NCBI RefSeq assembly: GCF_002028425.1
Contig: NZ_CP020044.1
Coordinates: forward strand, 62,001 to 126,000
From: Streptomyces katrae
GTDB taxonomy: Bacteria; Actinomycetota; Actinomycetes; Streptomycetales; Streptomycetaceae
Reading direction: 5' to 3'
Length of the DNA stretch: 64,000 nt
Below, piece by piece: positions 59,501 to 64,000 of this stretch. The translations under genes were made by a program, and so were the position numbers. Position 1 is the stretch's first letter. Every line of letters starts with the position of its first letter. The notes below the pieces were generated by a model. That model saw only the letters and a program-made list of their open reading frames with translations, was not told where the DNA came from and did not search any database.

Positions 59501-62500
59501 TGAGGACGACCTTGCCGGTGTGGCGTGCCTGGCTGAGGTGGCGGAAGGCCTCCCCCGCCCGGCGGACGTCCCACGAGGTCACCGGGAGCGGTTCGAGGAC
59601 GCCTTCGGCGAACAGACCCAGGACTTCTTCCAGGAGTTCGCCAATGCGCTGAGGGCCGGCGTCGATCAGGTCGAAGGACTGGTACGACACCCCCGGATGG
59701 CCGGCCGCGACCTGCTCGGGATCGCGCAGATCGGCCTTGCCCATCTCCACGAACCGCCCGCCGCGCGGCAACAGCCGCAGCGACGCATCCACGAACTCAC
59801 CCGCCAGCGCATCCAGGACCACATCCACACCACGACCGTCCGTGGCCGCCAGGAACCTCTCCTCGAAGTCCAAAGTCCGCGACGAGGCGATCCGGGAGGC
59901 ATCCACACCCGTCCCCCGCACCACCGGCCACTTGCCCTCACTCGCCGTCGCGAACACCTCCGCGCCCAGGTGGCGGGCCACCTGCACCGCAGCCATACCC
60001 ACACCACCGGCAGCCGCGTGCACCAGCACCGACTCACCCTCGGACAGACCGGCCAGCTCCACCAGCGCGTAATACGCCGTCAGGAACACCACCGGCACCG
60101 AAGCCGCCCGAGCGAACGACCAGCCCTCCGGAACCCGCGCCAGCATCCGCGCATCCGTCACCGTCACCGGCCCGAACCCGCCGACCAGCACACCCATCAC
60201 ACGGTCACCCACAGCCAGGCCCGAAACCCCCGGACCCACCTCCAGGACCACACCCGCACCCTCGATACCCATCGAAGCCGCACCCGGATACACCCCCAAC
60301 GCGATCAGCACGTCGCGGAAGTTCACACCCGCGGCACGCACCGCGACCCGCACCTCACCCGCACCCAGCTCCCGCAGCGCCTCCGGGGAGGGCCGTACGG
60401 ACAGGCCGTCGACGGCGCCCCGGCCATCGGCGTCCATGCGCCAGGCGGAGCCGTCGGAAGGCAGGGCGAGGAGGGATCCGGCGGTGGCGGGGCGCACCAG
60501 GCGGGGCGCCCGCAGGGTGCCGTCACGCCACATCAGGTGCGGCTCGTCGGCGCCGAGGGCGGCGGCGACCGCCGGCCGCAGCGGGGCGGCCGGGTCGGCG
60601 GGAAGGTCGAGCAGCAGGAAGCGGCCGGGGTTCTCGGACTGGGCCGAGCGCAGCAGACCGTGGACGGCGGCCGCCGCGGGTTCCGCCCGCTCGGTGGCGT
60701 CGGCGGCGAGCGCGCCGCGCGTGAGGACGACCAGGCGTGCGTCGGCCAGCCGCTCGTCGGCGAGCCATTCCCGCAGGAGGCGGGCGGCGTCGGGGACGAG
60801 CCGGTGGGCGGCGGCGACCGGGTCCTCGCCGGGTCGGGCCGTGAAGGAGGCCAGCACCACGCGGGGGGCGGCGTCGGCCAGGGCGGCCAGATCCTGGTGG
60901 ACGGGGACGCCGGGCAGAAGGGCGGCGGTGTCGGGCTGCTCGCCGAGCAGCGCCCAGTCGCCGGGCTCGTCCTGGGCGCCGGCGTCGGGGGCGGTGGGGA
61001 CCCAGTCGAGGAGGTAGGCGTCGTCGCTGCCGACGGCGGGTGTGCCGACGGCGGTGGCACGGCGCAGGACGAGGGAGTCGACGGAGGCGACAGGCTGCCC
61101 GTCCAGGTCGGCGAGGTGGACGCAGACGGCCCCCTTGCCGGCCGGGGCGATGCGGAGGCGCAGTGCGCGGGCTCCGCCGGCGTGGAGGGCGACGCCGCTC
61201 CACGAGAACGGCACCCAGGCGGCGGGGCCGGCCTCGGAGCCTTCGTCCAGGGCGTCGAGGACGCCCAGACCCAGGCCGTGCAGGCCGGCGTCCAGGAGTG
61301 CCGGGTGGAGGCCGAACCCGTCGGCGGTGCGGTCGTCGGCGGGCAGCGCCACCTCGGCGTACAGTGCGCCGTCGTGCTGCCAGGCGGCGCGCAGGCCGCG
61401 GAAGAGCGGTCCGTAGCCGAAGCCTGCGTCGGCGAGCTGTTCGTACAGGCCGTCCACGGGCACCTCGGCGGCGCCGGCCGGCGGCCAGGCCTGAAGGTCG
61501 GGCGGAGCGGCGGAGGCCGCGGGGCCGGCGACGGCGAGGGAGCCGGAGGCGTGCAGGGTCCAGGGCGCGTCGTCGGCGTCCTGGGCGTCGGCGGGGCGCG
61601 AGTGGACGCGCAGCGGGCGACGGCCCGTGGCGTCCGGTTCGCCGACGAGCAGCTGGAGGAAGACCCCGCCGTGTTCGGGCAGTACGAGGGGCTGGTGGAG
61701 CGTGAGCTCGTCGACCAGGGTGCAGCCGGTGCGGTCGCCGGCCTGCACGGCCAGCTCGACGAAGGCGGTGCCCGGCAGCCACACCCGGCCGTGCACGGCG
61801 TGTTCCGCGAGCCACGGGTGGGTATCCGGCCCGATGCGGCCGGTCATGACGAGGCCGTCCTCGCCGGCGAGCGACACGCACGCGCCGAGCAGCGGGTGGT
61901 CCGCGGCCCCGAGTCCGAGGCCGGTGACGTCGCCGGGGGTGAAGCGGGCCTTCTTCGGCCAGAAACGCTGGTGCTGGAAGGCGTACGTCGGCAGGTCCAC
62001 GCGGCGCGCGCCGGTCCCGGCGTAGTACGCGGCCCAGTCGACCGGGACGCCGTGGGCGTGGGCCCGCCCGAGTGCGGCGACCGCGGCCTCGGCCTCGTCG
62101 CGGTCCTTGCGCAGCACCGGCACGAACACGCCGTCCTCGACGCAGTCGGCGCCCATCGCGGACAGGACGCCGTCGGGGCCGAGTTCGACGAACCGGGTGA
62201 CGCCCTCCGCTTCCAGGGCGGCCATGCCGTCCGCGAAGCGCACGGCCTCACGGACGTGGCGCACCCAGTACTCGGGCGAGCAGAGCTCTTCCCCGGAAGC
62301 CACCTCACCCGTGAGGTTGGAGACCACGGGGAGGGTCGGGGCGGCGAACGCGACCGACGCCAGGACGGTGCGGAATTCGTCCAGCATCGGGTCCATCAGC
62401 GGCGAGTGGAACGCGTGGCTGACCGTGAGCCGCTTGGTCTTGACACCCCGCCCGGCCAGCACGGCCGCAACAGCGGTCACCGAGTCTTCGGCACCCGAGA

Positions 62501-64000
62501 TCACGACAGAACTCGGCCCGTTGACGGCCGCGATACTCACGTCCTCGTACGAGGCGACCAGCTCGGCCACCTCCGCCTCGGAGGCGCGTACGGAGACCAT
62601 GGCACCACCAGCCGGCAGCGCCTGCATCAGACGACCACGCGCAACAACCAGACGCGCCGCATCAGCCAGCGAGAACACCCCCGCCACATGCGCAGCGGCG
62701 ATCTCACCAATGGAGTGACCCAGCAGATAGTCGGACTTCAGACCCCAGCTCTCCACCAGCCGGAACAGCGCCACCTCGATCGCGAACAGCGCCGGCTGCG
62801 TGAACTCCGTACGGTCCAGCTCGGCGGAGTCCTCCGCGAACATCACCTCCCGCAGCGAACGCCCCAACACCGGGTCGATCTCCGCACACACGGCATCCAG
62901 CGCCTCGGCGAACACCGGGAAGGCCGCGTACAGCTCGCGCCCCATCCCCGCCCGCTGCGCACCCTGACCCGTGAACAGGAAGGCCGCCCGGGTGTCGTCG
63001 CCCGCGAGGCCGCGGACGAGGCCGGGGTGGGTGTCACCCGCGGCGAGGGCGGCGAGGCCGGCGGTGAGGGCGTCGTGGTCGGCGCCGAGGACGACGGCGC
63101 GGTGGTCGAAGGCGGTGCGGGTGGTGGCGAGCGCGCGGCCGGTGTCGGCGGGGTGGGGGCGGTCCGCGGCGGGGAGCCCGGTGAGGTGGGCGGTCAGGCG
63201 GGCGGCCTGGGAGGCGAGGGCCTCCTCGGTGCGGCCGGAAAGCGGCCAGGCGACGACGGGGAGCGGCCGGTCGGCGGGCGTGCCGGGGGCTTCGGCGGCC
63301 GCTTCGCGGGCTTCTTCGACGATGACGTGGGCGTTGGTGCCGCTCATGCCGAAGGAGGAGACGGCGGCGCGGCGCGGCCGGTCGGCGGCAGCCGGCCAGT
63401 CCCGCTGGTCGGTGAGGAGTTCCACCGCGCCCGCCGACCAGTCGACGTGCGGGGACGGCTCGTCGACGTGGAGGGTCTTGGGCAGGACGCCGTGGCGCAT
63501 CGCCTGGACCATCTTGATGATGCCGCCGACGCCGGCGGCGGCCTGCGTGTGGCCGATGTTCGACTTCAGCGAGCCGAGCCACAGGGGGTTGCCGGCGGGG
63601 CGGCCCTGGCCGTAGGTCGCCAGCAGTGCCTGTGCCTCGATGGGGTCGCCGAGGCGGGTGCCGGTGCCGTGTGCCTCGACGGCGTCGACGTCGGGCGCGG
63701 CGAGTCCGGCGTCGGTCAGCGCGTCGTGGATGACGCGCTGCTGGGAGGGGCCGTTGGGGGCGGTGAGGCCGCTGCTGGCGCCGTCCTGGTTGACGGCGGA
63801 GCCGCGGATGACCGCGAGGACGGGGTGGCCAAGCCGGCGGGCGTCGGAGAGCCGTTCGATGAGGAGCATGCCGGCGCCTTCGCCCCAGCCGGTGCCGTCG
63901 GCGGCCGCTGCGAAGGCCTTGCAGCGGCCGTCGGCGGCGAGGCCGCGCTGGCGGGAGAACTCGATGAACGCGCCGGGGGTGGACATCATGGCGACGCCGC
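53520..64000 (-). CDS. PKS gene A, type I modular polyketide synthase, last two modules (N-terminus outside window)
   Basis: Open from the right edge to TGA at 53520-53522; 3,492 residues are visible. The window opens inside a KS, after its active Cys. Order (visible numbering): A1 KS(partial)-AT-DH-ER-KR-ACP to ~1870; A2 KS-AT-KR-ACP 1886-~3400; docking tail 3400-3492. The tail has the dimerizing helices ([19 protein letters not shown]), a linker of GGN repeats and a final recognition helix ([14 protein letters not shown]), the pattern of DEBS-type C-terminal docking domains. Its natural partner is the coiled-coil leader of gene B directly downstream. A1 should give a fully saturated two-carbon unit and A2 a methyl-branched hydroxyl unit. 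Domain calls are direct; gene length, loading module and earlier modules cannot be judged. Confidence 0.96.
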   Translation of the reverse strand, partial: GVAMMSTPGAFIEFSRQRGLAADGRCKAFAAAADGTGWGEGAGMLLIERLSDARRLGHPVLAVIRGSAVNQDGASSGLTAPNGPSQQRVIHDALTDAGLAAPDVDAVEAHGTGTRLGDPIEAQALLATYGQGRPAGNPLWLGSLKSNIGHTQAAAGVGGIIKMVQAMRHGVLPKTLHVDEPSPHVDWSAGAVELLTDQRDWPAAADRPRRAAVSSFGMSGTNAHVIVEEAREAAAEAPGTPADRPLPVVAWPLSGRTEEALASQAARLTAHLTGLPAADRPHPADTGRALATTRTAFDHRAVVLGADHDALTAGLAALAAGDTHPGLVRGLAGDDTRAAFLFTGQGAQRAGMGRELYAAFPVFAEALDAVCAEIDPVLGRSLREVMFAEDSAELDRTEFTQPALFAIEVALFRLVESWGLKSDYLLGHSIGEIAAAHVAGVFSLADAARLVVARGRLMQALPAGGAMVSVRASEAEVAELVASYEDVSIAAVNGPSSVVISGAEDSVTAVAAVLAGRGVKTKRLTVSHAFHSPLMDPMLDEFRTVLASVAFAAPTLPVVSNLTGEVASGEELCSPEYWVRHVREAVRFADGMAALEAEGVTRFVELGPDGVLSAMGADCVEDGVFVPVLRKDRDEAEAAVAALGRAHAHGVPVDWAAYYAGTGARRVDLPTYAFQHQRFWPKKARFTPGDVTGLGLGAADHPLLGACVSLAGEDGLVMTGRIGPDTHPWLAEHAVHGRVWLPGTAFVELAVQAGDRTGCTLVDELTLHQPLVLPEHGGVFLQLLVGEPDATGRRPLRVHSRPADAQDADDAPWTLHASGSLAVAGPAASAAPPDLQAWPPAGAAEVPVDGLYEQLADAGFGYGPLFRGLRAAWQHDGALYAEVALPADDRTADGFGLHPALLDAGLHGLGLGVLDALDEGSEAGPAAWVPFSWSGVALHAGGARALRLRIAPAGKGAVCVHLADLDGQPVASVDSLVLRRATAVGTPAVGSDDAYLLDWVPTAPDAGAQDEPGDWALLGEQPDTAALLPGVPVHQDLAALADAAPRVVLASFTARPGEDPVAAAHRLVPDAARLLREWLADERLADARLVVLTRGALAADATERAEPAAAAVHGLLRSAQSENPGRFLLLDLPADPAAPLRPAVAAALGADEPHLMWRDGTLRAPRLVRPATAGSLLALPSDGSAWRMDADGRGAVDGLSVRPSPEALRELGAGEVRVAVRAAGVNFRDVLIALGVYPGAASMGIEGAGVVLEVGPGVSGLAVGDRVMGVLVGGFGPVTVTDARMLARVPEGWSFARAASVPVVFLTAYYALVELAGLSEGESVLVHAAAGGVGMAAVQVARHLGAEVFATASEGKWPVVRGTGVDASRIASSRTLDFEERFLAATDGRGVDVVLDALAGEFVDASLRLLPRGGRFVEMGKADLRDPEQVAAGHPGVSYQSFDLIDAGPQRIGELLEEVLGLFAEGVLEPLPVTSWDVRRAGEAFRHLSQARHTGKVVLTLPAPFESDGTVLVTGGTGALGGLVARHLVAEHGVRHLLLLSRRGADAPGVAELVAGLEEAGARTVSVAACDAADREALAAVLAAVPAGHPLTGVIHAAGVLDDAVVSTLRPEQITAVLRAKADAAWNLHELTADRDLADFVLFSSTSALAGAPGQGNYAAANAFLDALAAHRQAHGLPAQSLAWGPWDLDGSMAGTLGDADRRRMTRSGILPFTAADGLAAFDAARRTGGAVAVPLRLDTARLRKPAARVPALLRALVRPSAAARRAVSHDAGRTAGPAQGAGPDRERALLDLVRREAAAVLGHGTAEGVQPTKAFKELGFDSLTAVELRNRLGGATGLRLPASLVFDYPTPADLVAHLQRELAGPDEEPAAPTPAGTPGPPAADEPIAIVGMSCRYPGGVAGPEDLWRLVLDGTDGVTAFPTDRGWDLPAAEGPDGFRREGGFLRGAGDFDPELFGISPREALAMDPQQRLLLETSWEAIERAGIDPTSLRGSATGVFAGASPSGYGAALQQGAEGLEGHLLTGTATSVVSGRVSYTFGFEGPAVTVDTACSSSLVALHLAAQSLRTGECSMALAGGVMVMAGPGIFTEFARQQGLAADGRCKAFSADADGTGWSEGAGVLVLERLSDAERNGHQVLAVVRGTAVNQDGASNGLTAPNGPSQQRVIRAALANAGLSAAEVDAVEAHGTGTTLGDPIEAQALLATYGQERSGDEPLYLGSLKSNIGHAQAAAGVGGVIKMVEAMRHGVLPRTLHVGEPSPHVDWSAGAVELLTQAREWPETGRPRRAGVSSFGMSGTNAHILLEHDPRAAQTEKPAGGTVLPAVPWVLSGKSEAAVRAQAQRLAASLAAPADPADVGLSLATARAVMEHRAVVLGADPAGALAALAEGREAAGVVRGHTGGAHAEAVFVFPGQGSQWVGMAVELLDSSPVFAARIAECEAALAPYVDWSLTEVLRSDDALEGVDVVQPVLFAVMVALAEVWKSYGVRPAAVIGHSQGEIAAACVAGALSLEDAAKVVALRSQAIDAIAGLGGMVSVGLSAADAAERIAASFGDRLAVAAVNGPSSTVVSGDADACEELVTVLEAEGVRARRVAVEYASHCSHVEKLEAELADLLSGLNPRTSAVPMYSTLTGELLDGTELDGGYWYRNLRNPVLFEQAVKAALADGYRLFVESSPHPVLAVGLSQTFEALDASESGVEPVAIGSLRRDEGGLGRVFASLAEAWVSGVGVDWTAVFDGTGAQRTDLPTYAFQHRRFWPQPRAAAPAAVQADPVDAAFWEAVEREDLDALTETLDISGEQPWSDVLPALSQWRRERREQAAVDSWRYKVTWKRLPEPAPVDGPPGTWLALVPAGRADHPVVGPVVRALEARGARSTLVPVAAADADRSAVAALLAEHGTAPAGIVSFLGLDGSLWPTVALLQGLEDAGVEAPVWSVTTGAAPESDAGTDPAQTRLWGLGRVAALEHPDRWGGLVDVPADPDERAATLVAGVLAGGYGDEDQLAVRASGVFGRRLRHASPAPARPAPRVRTWQPRGTALITGGTGAIGAHVARWLAANGVEHLVLTSRRGPDAPGARELAAELTALGARVTVEACDATDRAQVTELVRRLRADGDTPVRAVLHAAGVAHSAPLAGLERDGLHAVLAAKETGAEVLDELFADDDLDAFVLFSSIAGVWGSGNQAAYAAANAHLDGLARRRRARGLTATSVSWGAWADGGMVSDGVADHLRRRGLAAMPKDLAVAALRRAVEDDDTCVTVADVDWDRFAEGFTARRPSPLLGELPEVREALARAEADADAAARPDAENPADVLRGRLAELSEPERETLVLGLVREQTSTVLGHDSPGAVKQNQPFKDLGINSLTALELRNRLGAVTGLRLPGALVFDHPTPSAVARYVLAKLMPGAATGPGGGDTSAGSGHGDEAAVRAALASVPVSRLREAGLLDALLRLADGDGGNGGNGGNGGDEVDGGADGSEIDDMDAESLIELALGGGTNL
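53605..53665 (-). repeat. GGN tandem repeat in the docking linker of gene A
   Basis: Coding strand gives [19 protein letters not shown]: four Gly-Gly-Asn/Asp units in a row, nine-base periodicity at DNA level. It sits between the two dimerizing helices and the terminal recognition helix of the docking tail, so it is probably a flexible spacer. Short repeats like this may vary in copy number by slippage. Confidence 0.75.
55500..56304. repeat. Near-identical tract, A2 copy (partner 6336-7140 in D2)
   Basis: Copy of the methylmalonyl AT and linker tract of D2, about 49 kb away in a different gene. Confidence 0.8.
58344..64000 (-). other. Gene A module A1 (partial): KS-AT(malonyl)-DH-ER-KR-ACP, fully reducing
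   Basis: The KS starts outside the window; HGTGT and NIGH are visible, the active Cys is not. AT Ser429 (GHSIGE), HAFH from 528: malonyl-CoA. DH His733 in [10 protein letters not shown], Asp903 in DAGLH, YGPLF present. ER about 1200-1500, with [14 protein letters not shown] near 1223 and the NADPH loop [11 protein letters not shown] near 1323-1333. [10 protein letters not shown] near 1513, Tyr1658 in [16 protein letters not shown]-type. ACP Ser1823. All four reductive steps look competent, giving a methylene. This is the only ER in the window, and its DNA has a distinct codon style. Confidence 0.92.
59500..60390 (-). other. Enoylreductase domain of module A1
   Basis: A medium-chain dehydrogenase-like NADPH-dependent ER inserted between the DH structural region and the KR cofactor subdomain. 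The start is near [20 protein letters not shown] and the end near [10 protein letters not shown]. Cofactor loop [11 protein letters not shown] at about 59990-60030. The Tyr in GVYPG is the residue linked to one alpha-methyl configuration in methyl-bearing modules; here the unit is malonyl, so it has no stereochemical consequence. G/T-ending codons (GGT, GTG) are more frequent than in flanking DNA. Confidence 0.88.

Overview
The window is the interior of a large modular type I polyketide synthase (PKS) cluster, all on the minus strand. Very high G+C, strong G/C third-position bias and the domain sequences point to an actinomycete, most likely Streptomyces (inference). Four PKS genes are read from high to low coordinates. 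They are called here A (53520 to beyond 64000, N-terminus outside the window), B (25247-53464, about 9,405 residues), C (14584-24885, about 3,433 residues) and D (beyond 1 to 14435, C-terminus outside the window). No tailoring, regulatory, transport, tRNA or mobile-element gene is present.

Thirteen modules are visible. A1 KS(partial)-AT-DH-ER-KR-ACP; A2 KS-AT-KR-ACP; B1 KS-AT-KR-ACP; B2, B3 and B4 KS-AT-DH-KR-ACP; B5 KS-AT-KR-ACP; B6 KS-AT-ACP (no KR); C1 KS-AT-KR-ACP; C2 KS-AT-DH-KR-ACP; D1 KS-AT-DH-KR-ACP; D2 KS-AT-KR-ACP; D3 KS-AT-KR-ACP (ACP cut by the left edge). ATs of A2, D2 and D3 carry methylmalonyl signatures (GHSQGE, YASH); the other ten carry malonyl signatures (GHSIGE or GHSVGE, HAFH).

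Terminal docking elements match in the order A to B (helical DEBS-like type), B to C and C to D (second helical type), so gene order and assembly order agree. If collinear, the stretch made here is -CH2-CH2-CHOH-CH(CH3)-CHOH-CH2-(CH=CH)3-CHOH-CH2-CO-CH2-CHOH-CH2-(CH=CH)2-CHOH-CH(CH3)-CHOH-CH(CH3)-CO-. This is a conjugated triene and a conjugated diene separated by a beta-hydroxy-ketone array. Loading module, first modules and release domain lie outside, so I do not name the product.

A and B are 55 bases apart with no terminator between them and look cotranscribed. B is followed by a strong intrinsic terminator (25171-25221), then about 290 bases with a possible promoter for C and D. The C-D gap of 148 bases holds three GC-rich hairpins. 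The other main feature is mosaicism: long nearly identical DNA tracts are shared between modules (C1/B5, B3/B4, A2/D2/D3, D1/B1/B4), with breakpoints inside domains, and some segments have codon use unlike their surroundings.
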